Source: Colwellia sp. (GTDB lineage Bacteria; Pseudomonadota; Gammaproteobacteria; Enterobacterales; Alteromonadaceae). From it: a DNA stretch of 64,000 bases. Where the stretch lies: positions 124,001-188,000 of the forward strand of contig JABSOW010000005.1 in assembly GCA_013215465.1 (NCBI GenBank), written 5' to 3'. Positions 26,554 through 35,445 of this stretch are shown here, piece after piece. Every line of letters starts with the position of its first letter. Positions within the stretch are counted from its first letter, which is position 1. Below the pieces are notes generated by a model. The model was not told the origin of the DNA. It searched no databases and was given only the letters and a program-made list of their open reading frames with translations. A program made the translations under genes and the position numbers.

Positions 26554-27300
26554 ATGTCTACAAACAATAGTAAATTTGAAAATAAACAAGGTCAAAAAGT
26601 TCCAGCAGTAACATTCCCTATTCGTGAAAACAACGATTGGATCAGCCGTGATACTCAAGAAATATTTGCTGGAAAAACAGTAGTGGTTTTTTCTCTACCA
26701 GGTGCTTTTACGCCGACTTGCTCATCATCACATTTGCCTCGTTATAATGAATTAGCCAGTAAATTTGCTGCTAATGGTGTTGATGAAATATTATGTATTT
26801 CGGTTAATGACACCTTTGTTATGAACGCCTGGGCAGCCGATCAAGCCGCTGATAATATTAGCTTTATTCCTGATGGAAATGGTGACTTTACTAATGGTAT
26901 GGGATTATTAGTCGAAAAAAATGACATAGGCTTTGGTAAGCGTAGCTGGCGCTATTCAATGTTAGTGAAAGATGGCGTCATTGAAAAAATGTTCATCGAA
27001 GCTGATTTACCCGGCGACCCATTTGAAGTCTCTGATGCTGATACTATGCTTAAGTTCATTAACCCAGAAGCGGTACAAACTACACAAGTTAGTTTATTTA
27101 CTAAACCAGGTTGCCCACATTGTGCCAGAGCAAAAGATCTACTGGCACAACAAGGCTTGCAATACGAAGAGCTAACATTGGGAGAGGAAATTAGTATTTC
27201 AGCGATGAGAGCGATCACTAATGCTGATACGGTGCCGCAAATTTTTATTGATGGACAGCATATTGGTGGCGCTGATGAGTTAGCGAAACATTTTTCTTAA
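26554..27300 (+). CDS. Hybrid peroxiredoxin-glutaredoxin
   Basis: A 248-residue glutathione-dependent peroxidase of the Prx5 type fused to glutaredoxin. The Prx domain (about residues 1-165) has the peroxidatic cysteine at residue 56 in PGAFTPTCSSSHLP. The Grx domain (about 175-248) has the redox motif CPHC in KPGCPHCARAK near residue 187 and the GSH-binding segment TVPQIFIDGQHIGG. The fusion lets glutathione recycle the peroxidase directly, as shown for the Haemophilus hybrid. The Grx motif CPHC differs from the usual CPYC or CPFC. GGAAATG ribosome site. Confidence 0.95.
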   Translation: MSTNNSKFENKQGQKVPAVTFPIRENNDWISRDTQEIFAGKTVVVFSLPGAFTPTCSSSHLPRYNELASKFAANGVDEILCISVNDTFVMNAWAADQAADNISFIPDGNGDFTNGMGLLVEKNDIGFGKRSWRYSMLVKDGVIEKMFIEADLPGDPFEVSDADTMLKFINPEAVQTTQVSLFTKPGCPHCARAKDLLAQQGLQYEELTLGEEISISAMRAITNADTVPQIFIDGQHIGGADELAKHFS

Positions 27301-27417
27301 TAACTAACACGTTTTATTTAATACGCTATCGGCACCTATTTTCACAACTTGTTTTTGAAGATAAGGTGCCTTTTTTGTTATAATCAAATTACTTTCCTTT
27401 CAGTGTTTAATTATTTT

Positions 27418-27654
27418 ATGGATAACCAGCCTTACAACCCACTACATGGCGTCACTTTAAAAGCTATAGTTACCGAGCTTGAAGCCTATTTCGGTTTTGA
27501 AGCTTTAGGGCAACAAATTAACATTAATTGTTTTACCAAAGATCCCAGTATTAAATCTAGTTTGAAATTTCTTAGAAAAACCCCTTGGGCGCGTGAAAAA
27601 GTAGAGCAGCTTTATATTAAAAATAAACATCGTTTATCTAGTGAATCAACATAA
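27418..27654 (+). CDS. VF530 family DNA-binding-like protein
   Basis: A 78-residue protein of the VF530 (DUF2132) family, recognisable from [40 protein letters not shown] and [11 protein letters not shown]. The fold in this family is a small helical bundle suggested to bind DNA or partner proteins; function is not established. I take the ATG at 27418 as start because the further upstream in-frame residues are unlike the family. Confidence 0.87.
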   Translation: MDNQPYNPLHGVTLKAIVTELEAYFGFEALGQQININCFTKDPSIKSSLKFLRKTPWAREKVEQLYIKNKHRLSSEST

Positions 27655-27756
27655 AATAAAAACCTAGTCATAAATAAGCGATTAAATACTGGTATTAATT
27701 AGAAAAATAACCAATGATGTTGCTTATATTTTTATTTAAAGCGCAAATAAAACAAC

Positions 27757-28617
27757 ATGATTTCCCCTAACCATTATATTCTTACCTGGCAATGTCCAGA
27801 TAATTCCGGTGTATTAGCAAAAGTATCGCAAAGTTTATTTGAACATGGTGCTTTTATTACCGAAACATCACAATATAGTGATCCCTATACCGAAAGTTTT
27901 TTTTCTCGTATTGCTTTTGATGATCGTAACTTAACGGTTTCTGCAAGCGAATTTATCGAAGCGCTAGATACATTAGCTAAACCGTTATCTATGGAATATA
28001 AACTACGCAATAAAGCGGATGTACCGAATGTGGTTATTGCCGTATCAAAGGACGATCATTGCTTAGTGTCATTGTTAACTAAGTGGAAATCAGGCGCTTT
28101 GCCAATAAATATTGTTGCAGTTATGTCAAATCATCAAGATTGTCAGGCTTTAGTTGATTGGCATGGTGTACCCTTTCATCATTTTCCGATAACGACTGAA
28201 ACTAAAGCTGAGCAAGAAGCAAAAATATTAACGCTAATGAAAGAAACAAAAGCCGATTTATTAGTATTAGCCCGTTATATGCAAATTTTATCAGATGATT
28301 TATGCCAGCAATTATCAGGCCGCGCTATTAATATTCACCATTCATTTTTACCTAGTTTTAAAGGTGCTCGCCCCTATCATCAAGCGCATGCTCGAGGCGT
28401 TAAAGTTATTGGTGCAACGGCGCATTATGTGACTGCCAATTTAGATGAAGGCCCTATTATTGCGCAGGAAGTAAAACCAATAAATCATACTTTTACCATT
28501 GAGCAAATGGTGCATATGGGGCATGACTTAGAAGCAACGGCATTAAGTCACGCGGTAAGAATTCATGCTGAGCAACGGGTGTGTTTAAATGGTGATAAAA
28601 CGGTAATACTGGCTTGA
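27757..28617 (+). CDS. purU: Formyltetrahydrofolate deformylase
   Basis: Hydrolyses 10-formyl-tetrahydrofolate to formate and tetrahydrofolate, balancing one-carbon pools. The 286 residues comprise an N-terminal ACT domain (1 to about 85, CPDNSGVLAKVSQSLFEHGA) and a formyltransferase-fold domain with the catalytic Asn-His-Asp set in INIHHSFLPSFKGARPYHQA and AHYVTANLDEGPII. Single gene after the VF530 gene. Confidence 0.96.
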   Translation: MISPNHYILTWQCPDNSGVLAKVSQSLFEHGAFITETSQYSDPYTESFFSRIAFDDRNLTVSASEFIEALDTLAKPLSMEYKLRNKADVPNVVIAVSKDDHCLVSLLTKWKSGALPINIVAVMSNHQDCQALVDWHGVPFHHFPITTETKAEQEAKILTLMKETKADLLVLARYMQILSDDLCQQLSGRAINIHHSFLPSFKGARPYHQAHARGVKVIGATAHYVTANLDEGPIIAQEVKPINHTFTIEQMVHMGHDLEATALSHAVRIHAEQRVCLNGDKTVILA

Positions 28618-29030
28618 TAGGTAAAGTATTACGGTTTTTCGTTGGTCTTGAGCTCATCGGCTAATCTTGAACTTATTCGTTCGCCCTGAGTTGGTAGAAG
28701 GGAGAGCATGACGTAAAAATATCTAGACAAACTTGTGTAGCGAATTACTGACATTGGTTAAAGGACTAAATACTGGGAAAATTAGAGAACAAAGCAGGGA
28801 TGTGATTAAAGTTAGATCATACTCTGCATTACATTTATTTTTAAGGGAACAACCCTTAATAAAAAATGTGCCTTGATTATGAATCGCTCAGACTTACTGA
28901 AACGAGCACCTTCAAGTGGAACGGGTATATACTGCTGGCAACTTCTCTTTGATAACTTGAAACTATCAATTACTTTTTAGCTGTTAATGGCGTAAAATAG
29001 CGTCATTAATAGTTAAAAAAGTATAAGTTC
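28618..29030. other. Intergenic region with REP-like sequence
   Basis: A gap of 413 bp without a credible gene. Near 28675-28700 is GTTCGCCCTGAGTTGG, related to the GGGCTCAGGGCGAAC repeat cluster at 32.1 kb but degenerate. Near the right end is the promoter region of yihI. Nothing else is recognised. Confidence 0.5.
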
Positions 29031-29618
29031 ATGTCTCGTTCAAAAAAATCTAGAAAACCTGGCTCTGCGCCCACAGCTAAACCTAAGTTAAGTAAAGTTG
29101 AATTAGCGAGTGTTGAAAAAAGGCTGCGTAAAAAAACCGGTAATAAACCCGGTAATCGTCAACAAGAAGCGATGTTAGTTCAAAAATATGAGCAACAATC
29201 TCCTCAGCATAAAGATCCTCGTATTGGTAGTAAAAAACCAATAGAACTAGGGGGCTCTGTGGTTCAAGCCAAGAATAAACCGGTTAAAGTCGCAAAAACT
29301 AAGCAAGATCCTATCGCGGCAATACGCGTAGTGAATACCGAGGAAGAACCAAACATTGCGCAAGAATTGGAAAATATTGAGGCAGACGAGCGTTTACAAA
29401 CTATTTTAGCAAAGCAAGAAGAAGCGCTAGCCTTAACTGAGCAAGAAGTTGATTACTATAATGAGATGATGGAGCGCCATCAGCAATTAACGGAAAAGTT
29501 AGCTGAAGACGAGCAACCTGAAGAAGAATCAACTAGTGATGATGCTAATTCAGCAGAAGATTTATGGGACAAGTTAGATAATTCATCTTTGCCTGGTGAT
29601 TTTGATAAATTCGAATAA
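29031..29618 (+). CDS. yihI: Der GTPase-activating protein YihI
   Basis: Small cytosolic activator of the essential ribosome-assembly GTPase Der. The 195 residues have the typical lysine-rich N-terminus (SRSKKSRKPGSAPTAKPK), a conserved central KRLRKKTGNKPGNRQQEA, and an acidic C-terminus (DEQPEEEST, LWDKLD). It forms a compact cluster with DUF2489 and hemN further downstream, as in related gammaproteobacteria. ATG with weak upstream AAGT. Confidence 0.9.
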   Translation: MSRSKKSRKPGSAPTAKPKLSKVELASVEKRLRKKTGNKPGNRQQEAMLVQKYEQQSPQHKDPRIGSKKPIELGGSVVQAKNKPVKVAKTKQDPIAAIRVVNTEEEPNIAQELENIEADERLQTILAKQEEALALTEQEVDYYNEMMERHQQLTEKLAEDEQPEEESTSDDANSAEDLWDKLDNSSLPGDFDKFE

Positions 29619-29629
29619 GGCTTGCTAAT

Positions 29630-30118
29630 ATGGATGCTTACTGGCTTTATGCGATTATCTTCGCTGTGGTTATTATTGCCGCTTTATCTTTTTATGCGGG
29701 CAAATTGTTACAGCAACTGAAGAAACAAAAACAATTGCAACAGCAAGCTGAATGGGCTCGTCAGCAAGGACTTGCCTCTCATGATCATAAAGTACTTGCT
29801 AGCGTGCTGATTATTACCCGCGCGATGAAAGAAGAGCAATGTGATTTTAGTGAAGGTTGTTGGCGATTATCGGTGCTATTAACTTCGTTGAAAATGAGTG
29901 GCGAGCTAGCACTGCAATTTCCTGCTATATTTAAGCTATACAATGAAATTAAGCACCTTTCTATACTTGATGATCGCAAGCAGTTAGCTAAGTCGCAGCG
30001 TATGAAACAGGATTATCAACGGATAACTTTAGAAGCAAAATTACATGGTAATATTGTCAAAGATCTTGATCTACTTCAACAATACACGGTTGAAAGAATG
30101 AGTATACTAAAGGCGTAG
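29630..30118 (+). CDS. DUF2489 membrane-anchored protein
   Basis: A 162-residue protein with one N-terminal transmembrane helix (about residues 6-27, LYAIIFAVVIIAALSFYAG), a charged coiled-coil linker and a helical domain (CDFSEGCWRLSVLL) typical of DUF2489. It is 11 bp after yihI, so they are co-transcribed. Function unknown. Confidence 0.87.
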   Translation: MDAYWLYAIIFAVVIIAALSFYAGKLLQQLKKQKQLQQQAEWARQQGLASHDHKVLASVLIITRAMKEEQCDFSEGCWRLSVLLTSLKMSGELALQFPAIFKLYNEIKHLSILDDRKQLAKSQRMKQDYQRITLEAKLHGNIVKDLDLLQQYTVERMSILKA

Positions 30119-30227
30119 CTTGATTTTTTATTCTGGTGCTCACTAATCGGAAATATACAATAATTAAGTTTCAGGTTCCCGGTTAATATACTTCGGGAAT
30201 GACCCCTTACTTTTTGAGGTATATATT

Positions 30228-30539
30228 ATGACAGAACAATTAAAAAAACAATTTACTAAAAGAATTGTTGAATTACAGCAACGTGTTAGTGCAATTCATC
30301 GCGATTTTGCTGATGGTCGAGATACTGACTGGTCAGAGCAGGCGGGTGAACGTGAAAATGAAGAAGTGCTCAACGCACTTGAATCAGAAGCCAAAATTGA
30401 AATACAGCATTTATCGAATGCCATCACCCGCATGGAAAATGGTAATTATGGTATTTGCCAAACTTGCGGCGACGAAATTGCACAGCAGCGACTGCAAGTG
30501 CAGCCTGCAGCACTAAACTGTATTCAATGTGCTGATTAG
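30228..30539 (+). CDS. DksA/TraR-family C4 zinc-finger protein
   Basis: A 103-residue protein with an N-terminal coiled coil and a C-terminal zinc finger whose ligands are the cysteines of CQTCGDE (near 82-85) and CIQC (near 98-101). It is shorter than DksA (151 residues in E. coli). Residues DGRDTDWSEQAGERENEE occupy the region where DksA has its catalytic acidic tip. It is likely a secondary-channel regulator of RNA polymerase or a related small homologue. A hairpin GGTTCCCG...CGGGAA (about 30175-30200) lies in its leader. Confidence 0.88.
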   Translation: MTEQLKKQFTKRIVELQQRVSAIHRDFADGRDTDWSEQAGERENEEVLNALESEAKIEIQHLSNAITRMENGNYGICQTCGDEIAQQRLQVQPAALNCIQCAD

Positions 30540-30699
30540 CGCGTTTATTCTCATTGAATACAGTAAATTTCTTTATTTAAAGGAAATTTTCCGCTATTAA
30601 AAATTGAAAGACTTGCGCTTAATCAATATCGCTAAATATTCGTTAGGTATAATGTTCACTAGTTATTTAAATGGTGCCTGAATTTAAGGTGTGAACAAG

Positions 30700-32070
30700 A
30701 TGCAAGTTAGTCAATTTTTCGATCCTCAATTACTCAGTAAATACAATACTAGCGGTCCAAGGTATACTTCATACCCCACGGCATTAGAGTTTCATGATGA
30801 TTTTAAGCATGGCGATTTTGTACAAGCAATAAAAGACTCACCAAATCGTGAACTATCTTTGTATGTACACATACCTTTTTGTCATACCCTTTGCTACTAT
30901 TGTGGTTGTAATAAAGTTATTACCCGTCATCGTGACAAAGCGGATATTTATCTTGAATATTTAGCGCAAGAAATTGCCTTGCAAGCGCCTTTGTTTACCG
31001 AATACACGGTAAAACAATTACACTGGGGTGGTGGCACACCAAGCTTTTTAACGCATAAACAAATCACTACGTTAGTAAATTTATTGAAAGATAAATTTAG
31101 CTTTTCTGATGATTTAGAAATGAGTATTGAAATAGATCCACGTGAAATTGAAATGAATTTAGCTGAACATTTGTTTTCACTAGGTTTTAACCGTCTAAGC
31201 CTTGGTGTGCAAGACTTAGACTTAAAAGTACAGCAAGCTATTAATCGGGTGCAATCAACGCAGTTTATTGGCGATTTTATCGGTCATGCGAAAGCGGTTG
31301 GTTTTAAGTCGATTAATATTGATTTAATTTATGGCTTGCCTCACCAAACGTTAGAAAATTTTGCCAAAACATTAGATAAGGCTCATGAATGGGATGTAGA
31401 TAGAATTTCCCTTTTCAGTTATGCGCATATACCTAGTCGCTTTGCTGCTCAACGTAAATTACGTGATGAATGGTTACCTAATACCCAAGAAAAGTTTGCC
31501 CTAATGAAACTTGCCATTGAAACGTTATGTAATTATGGCTATGACTTTATAGGTATGGATCATTTCGCTAAACCTAATGACGAACTGTCGATTGCCCAAA
31601 GGGATGGCAGCTTACACCGAAACTTCCAAGGATACACCACTAAAGGTGGCTGCGATTTATTGGGTCTTGGTGTGTCATCAATTAGCGCTATTGGTAATAG
31701 TTTTAGTCAAAACATTAAAGAGCTAAAAGCTTATTATCAAGCGATTGAAACACAGCAACATGCGCAAGTAAAAGGCGTAAGCTTGTCACCAGATGATATT
31801 ATTCGTGGCGAAGTTATTCGTGAATTAATGTGTAATTTGTTTTTAGATAAAAATAAAATCAATGACAAATATGGGATCAATTTTGACAGCTATTTTAGTG
31901 ATGATCTACCGCTGCTTGATACCTTTATCGCTGATGATCTTATGGTAAACACGCTTGATAGCATTCAAGTTGCCCCAAAAGCACGGTTACTTATTCGTAT
32001 TATTTGTATGAGTTTTGATGCTTATATGAAAAAGCATATTAATCAGCAGCGTTTTTCACGGGTAATTTAA
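30700..32070 (+). CDS. hemN: Oxygen-independent coproporphyrinogen III oxidase
   Basis: Radical-SAM enzyme that converts coproporphyrinogen III to protoporphyrinogen IX without oxygen in haem synthesis. Residues CHTLCYYCGC (about 60-69) provide the three cysteines (C-x3-C-x2-C) that bind the catalytic [4Fe-4S]. HWGGGTPSFL, the glycine-rich SAM motif, lies near 107-116. The ATG at 30700 is preferred to the GTG at 30691 because AAGG lies 10 bases ahead of it but only one base ahead of the GTG. The resulting length is 456 residues. Confidence 0.96.
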   Translation: MQVSQFFDPQLLSKYNTSGPRYTSYPTALEFHDDFKHGDFVQAIKDSPNRELSLYVHIPFCHTLCYYCGCNKVITRHRDKADIYLEYLAQEIALQAPLFTEYTVKQLHWGGGTPSFLTHKQITTLVNLLKDKFSFSDDLEMSIEIDPREIEMNLAEHLFSLGFNRLSLGVQDLDLKVQQAINRVQSTQFIGDFIGHAKAVGFKSINIDLIYGLPHQTLENFAKTLDKAHEWDVDRISLFSYAHIPSRFAAQRKLRDEWLPNTQEKFALMKLAIETLCNYGYDFIGMDHFAKPNDELSIAQRDGSLHRNFQGYTTKGGCDLLGLGVSSISAIGNSFSQNIKELKAYYQAIETQQHAQVKGVSLSPDDIIRGEVIRELMCNLFLDKNKINDKYGINFDSYFSDDLPLLDTFIADDLMVNTLDSIQVAPKARLLIRIICMSFDAYMKKHINQQRFSRVI

Positions 32071-32082
32071 CCCATCGGCTGC

Positions 32083-32164
32083 TCGCTTCGACGGGCTCAG
32101 GGCGAACGGCGATGCTCAGGGTGAACGATAAATAACTCATTTGTCCTGAGCTTATCGAAAGAAG
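32083..32164. repeat. REP-like palindromic cluster
   Basis: CTTCGACGGGCTCAGGGCGAAC on the plus strand and TCCTGAGCTTATCGAAAGAAG near the right end are imperfect inverted copies. A third partial copy GATGCTCAGGGTGAAC lies between them. The left end directly follows hemN. The CTCAGG/GAAC motif is a common intergenic palindrome type in marine gammaproteobacteria, and a related fragment is at 28.68 kb. Confidence 0.6.
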
Positions 32165-32230
32165 TTTGTATCTTTCTATAATACCGGTTAGTGAAATGGG
32201 TATAACACTGCATACCGGCTAAACAATACG

Positions 32231-32764
32231 TTAGGTAATAGTTCCTAAACTAAATTCACAGCCAGCACTGATAAATACCAATTCAGTGCCATTTTTCGTT
32301 GGTACTTCTTTCGCTAAATCAACCCATTGATAATAAACATTACGATGTACTTTAGCTAATAAATTTCGACGAACTAAAATGTATAGCTCTCCGGCCTCGT
32401 TAACTGATAATGGATGCTGTGCATCAAGCACGAACTCATTACCCACATTATTTTTAACTAACATCTTGGTTTGTGAATCATCCTGCCAATGCCACTCGGT
32501 TAGAACAAAAGGTGCATCATCAACAGTAATTTTTATTTTCTCGACTGGCGTTACTAAATAATAATCATCACCTTCCATTTTCAATACCGAAGCTAATAAT
32601 TTAACTAAAGCTGCACGTTTAAAAATGGTGCTATTATAAAACCAATCGCCATTAGCTTTAATTTGTAGATCCATTTCACCGCAGTACTCAGGATGCCAAT
32701 CTTCTACCGGTGGAATTTTATCCCCGTGCGCTTTAATTTGAGCAGTGATGGCTTCTAGAGACAT
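32231..32764 (-). CDS. DUF1285 family protein
   Basis: A 177-residue cytosolic protein recognised as DUF1285 from IPPVEDWHPEYCGEMDLQIK and the following GDWFYNSTIFKRAALVKLLA, with LVTPVEKIKITVDDAPF further on. The family has a two-domain beta-rich fold of unknown function. It is 27 bp downstream of the next minus-strand gene and probably co-transcribed. Confidence 0.88.
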   Translation of the reverse strand: MSLEAITAQIKAHGDKIPPVEDWHPEYCGEMDLQIKANGDWFYNSTIFKRAALVKLLASVLKMEGDDYYLVTPVEKIKITVDDAPFVLTEWHWQDDSQTKMLVKNNVGNEFVLDAQHPLSVNEAGELYILVRRNLLAKVHRNVYYQWVDLAKEVPTKNGTELVFISAGCEFSLGTIT

Positions 32765-32791
32765 TAAGAGTGACCTAATTGAATTGATATT

Positions 32792-33346
32792 CTATATAGT
32801 AGCACTGTTTTTCAATTCGTTGATGAGAATAGCTAAACGTTCTATTTTTATATTAGAAAGTTGCCGATAATCGAAATAAGGGCAAACAATAACGTTATTG
32901 ACCTTATCAATAGCAAAGTCATGATCAAGCCAAAGCAGCTGCGCTGATAACGCTCCTGTTGTTAGTAAATATTTTGCGTGAGACTTTCCACAAATAATAT
33001 GGATAACATTGCTGTTAGCATCAAGGTGTGGTGCTGTAAAAAGTAATGCAGTATTAGTCTTTGATTGTAAAAGATAGTGATCGCGATATTCTTGCCAGCG
33101 TTGAGCTTGCAAGGAGTAGGGAAAATAGGTGTTATCTAAAGCGAATAATAACTTTGCATAAACATTAAAAACCTTACGCCAGCCATTACCACACGCCTGA
33201 CCTATGCTTTGTATTTCATCGGGAATTAACGGCTGCACCTTGTTCAACTCGTTGTATTCAAACATAGGAGGTTTATTAGCAATATAAACTGCAAAGGTGA
33301 AATTAGGACAGCCAAGGCCGATATTTATCATAGGTAGCTTTTGCAT
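32792..33346 (-). CDS. Hypothetical protein, co-transcribed with DUF1285
   Basis: A 184-residue soluble protein that I cannot name with certainty. Distinct segments are NIGLGCPNFTFAVYIANKPP, QACGNGWRKVFNVYAKLLFA and VIHIICGKSHAKYLL. Such proteins occur next to DUF1285 in Alteromonadales; it may correspond to DUF6942. No transmembrane segment. Divergent from tRNA-His. Confidence 0.62.
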   Translation of the reverse strand: MQKLPMINIGLGCPNFTFAVYIANKPPMFEYNELNKVQPLIPDEIQSIGQACGNGWRKVFNVYAKLLFALDNTYFPYSLQAQRWQEYRDHYLLQSKTNTALLFTAPHLDANSNVIHIICGKSHAKYLLTTGALSAQLLWLDHDFAIDKVNNVIVCPYFDYRQLSNIKIERLAILINELKNSATI

Positions 33347-33733
33347 ACGATTATGAGTGAATAATAGATTTTATCATAAATGCGCTATCCACCAGATGCT
33401 TTTCTTAGCATCTCCGATAGGTGATGGTAGCTACAGAGCTAAACGAAAAGATATAGAAATGACCATATTAGCGTTAGGTAATAAGTCAGGAGATAAATGT
33501 TTAAAACTTACTCAGCTCGCTGAATTGCTTGGAAAAATGCGCATGCACTTAAAAAGTATCATTTAAGTCTAATGTTAAAAGGTCAACAGTTTAGCTATCT
33601 TATCCAGCAACACCCAGCCATCCAAGACAAGGATATAAAGTTAAATATAATTTGGAAGTTGCAGATTTATTGCACAAATACTATTAAGCATAAACAATAA
33701 CGTATAAATACAATCAAAAAACGAAGATTTCTC
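33347..33733. other. Intergenic region ahead of the tRNA genes
   Basis: About 390 bp without a convincing gene. A plus-strand reading frame at 33357-33566 (69 codons) has no ribosome site and looks unlike its neighbours. Frames interrupted by stops further right (for example HLSLMLKGQQFSYL) hint at a decayed gene but cannot be named. The tRNA promoter begins at 33734. Confidence 0.45.
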
Positions 33734-33763
33734 TTGTCAAGCTACGCATAAATGAAATATACT
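33734..33763 (+). promoter_or_regulatory. Promoter of the tRNA-His/tRNA-Pro unit
   Basis: TTGTCA at 33734-33739 and TATACT at 33758-33763, separated by 18 bases, are followed by a GC-rich discriminator (TCCGCGCC, 33765-33772), the pattern of stable-RNA promoters that respond to ppGpp and DksA. Confidence 0.7.
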
Positions 33764-33802
33764 CTCCGCGCCTTACCACAAGGCGCTTTAAGTAAACTCA
33801 GT

Positions 33803-33879
33803 GGTGGCTATAGCTCAGTTGGTAGAGCCCCGGATTGTGATTCCGGTTGTCGAGGGTTCAAATCCCTTTAGCCACCCCA
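33803..33879 (+). tRNA. tRNA-His (anticodon GTG)
   Basis: A 77-nt tRNA with encoded CCA. The acceptor stem GTGGCTA/TAGCCAC, the extra 5' G at position -1 that marks tRNA-His paired with C73, anticodon GTG in GGATTGTGATTCC, and the T loop GGTTCAAAT are all present. The sequence is close to E. coli tRNA-His. Confidence 0.97.
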
Positions 33880-33924
33880 TTTTTTACTTCTCCCTGAAGT
33901 AGAAAATAAAAAGTTATAAAATGT

Positions 33925-34001
33925 CGGTGATTAGCGCAGCTTGGTAGCGCACTTGGTTTGGGTCCAAGGGGTCGCAAGTTCGAATCTTGCATCACCGACC
34001 A
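33925..34001 (+). tRNA. tRNA-Pro (anticodon TGG)
   Basis: A 77-nt tRNA with encoded CCA, 45 bp after tRNA-His and evidently in the same transcript. Acceptor stem CGGTGAT/ATCACCG, anticodon TGG in CTTGGTTTGGGTCCAAG, and the T loop AGTTCGAATCTT are visible, matching the general layout of E. coli ProM. Confidence 0.96.
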
Positions 34002-34368
34002 CTTTTTGAATACCTCCTCTGAAAACCACACAATAAATTTCTACTTCATAAACTGCTCCGGTGCATATTCTGTCAGTATTTGAAGCTAATTAGATCTATT
34101 TACTGTCTAGTTCCTGTACTTTTTCTTGTAAAGTAAATTATCAATCAAGATAAAAAACGTCAAAAAAGTGCGTATTGAGGACATAAATCAGTACCACTTA
34201 CGGATATCCATTTCCGATCAGAAAGTAGATGTTCTGTACATTAAATCAAAAAATTAAGCTTTATTTTATCTAGTGAAAAGACATCCAGTATAGTTTGATG
34301 TCCTTAACTATTACGGCTTGATAATTGCTTTTGCTTGTTATGTGTCAATTTTTTAACTAAGTACTGAT
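34002..34368. other. Intergenic region downstream of tRNA-Pro
   Basis: A gap of 367 bp. No open frame, no duplicated tRNA 3' end that would mark an integrated element, and no clear terminator besides a short T-rich stretch after tRNA-Pro (CTTTTT at 34002-34008). Confidence 0.5.
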
Positions 34369-35070
34369 ATGATAAATAACATTAATTCCTACAACAGTAA
34401 TTTTAATATTAATTCATCTACATCATCAGAGATCGATGAAATTATCGATGCCCATAAAAAATCGACAACCTTGACAGATGAAACACCTTCAGGCATTAAA
34501 GAAAATTTGTATCTTAGCAGCCGAGCCCAAAAAATAAATGCCATTAGCACAGAATTTTTTAATAATGGTGCTATAAGCCTAAATGATGTTAGCGCACTCA
34601 AAGAGCGGGTGTACCAACTAGGGTTAATTTCAAAACAAGAGTACGCGCATTTAACCGACACTGAACTAGTTGATAGTGATAGACGATTAAATACTGAGAT
34701 GTCTAGCCAAACTTTAGTAAGTTTTGCTGGTGACTTAATACAACGTTTAAATGAAGCGAGTGTTGACAATGGTGATACTGAAATAATCAGTAAGAGTTTG
34801 TTGGAATTCAAAAAAGCTCTAACAACAGCTATGGAAATTATTTCTGATGTTGATAGTGTGAAAAATGCTCCTGATTTCAAAGAATCACTAGGCTCTACCT
34901 TATCTTTGATTAGAGAAACGATAAATAGTGACTCCTTCGAAATTATACCTTTAGATGATAAGGTTGGGATAAGTAAGATCTATCAAGCACTTGAAATTGT
35001 GGATAAAATCATACCTAAGCGATTAAGTAACGCGAAAATTAACCGCTATATTCAAGTATCAATTCGGTAA
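34369..35070 (+). CDS. Hypothetical protein (233 aa)
   Basis: Not recognised. The first 25 residues are low-complexity (Asn, Ser and Ile rich). A helical part follows, starting at LSSRAQKINAISTEFFNNGA and KERVYQLGLISKQEYAHL, then a longer helical region (ASVDNGDTEIISKSLLEFKK). No signal peptide or transmembrane segment. The middle hairpin has the flavour of short regulatory or flagellum-associated helical proteins of Shewanella-like genomes, but this is only an impression. It has its own promoter region of 370 bp and no operon partner. Confidence 0.6.
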   Translation: MINNINSYNSNFNINSSTSSEIDEIIDAHKKSTTLTDETPSGIKENLYLSSRAQKINAISTEFFNNGAISLNDVSALKERVYQLGLISKQEYAHLTDTELVDSDRRLNTEMSSQTLVSFAGDLIQRLNEASVDNGDTEIISKSLLEFKKALTTAMEIISDVDSVKNAPDFKESLGSTLSLIRETINSDSFEIIPLDDKVGISKIYQALEIVDKIIPKRLSNAKINRYIQVSIR

Positions 35071-35285
35071 ACTTTAAAATAAAACCTGACAAGATCGCTG
35101 ATGGCACTAAACCGTCTTTTTGAAATGTTTTTTAGCACCTAAAAAATGTCTGCAAAGTGGTCAGCCAGTGTGAAAACTATTTTAAACTAGCGTAATTGGA
35201 TAATATCAACGAAAAAAGGCTTAGAGGCACAGGTTCATAGTTCCAGACTGAACCTAAGTACCTACATATATGAACCCACTCCGTT

Positions 35286-35400
35286 TGCAAGATATTTGAT
35301 CATAGTGTGAGAGGTAAATTATTGATTAAAGAGAATTTATCGAAATAAATAACGTCGCATATAAGTCTTATTTTTATCATAACGGCTGAATTAGGTCTAA
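35286..35400. repeat. Decayed copy of the 25.4-kb/62.2-kb MITE interior
   Basis: The stretch GAGGTAAATTATTGATTAAAG followed by AACGTCGCATATAAG matches the interior of the elements at 25424-25584 and 62126-62390, with several deletions and no intact terminal repeats. The rest of the surrounding intergenic gap (35071-35445) contains no recognised gene. Confidence 0.55.
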
Positions 35401-35445
35401 TGAATTACACACCTTGCTAATGTCAATTCCATCATGATTATATCG

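Noticed and set aside
30175..30203. Hairpin in the leader of the DksA-like gene as a terminator or riboswitch
   Set aside because: It lacks a T-run and resembles no known riboswitch core.
33357..33566. A 69-codon plus-strand frame between the DUF1285 operon and tRNA-His
   Set aside because: No ribosome site, no recognised domain, and nearby frames show similar decayed coding flavour. I could not support it as a gene.
33803..34368. tRNA-His/tRNA-Pro as an integration site of a genomic island
   Set aside because: No duplicated tRNA 3' end, no integrase and no abrupt change in gene type next to it within the window.
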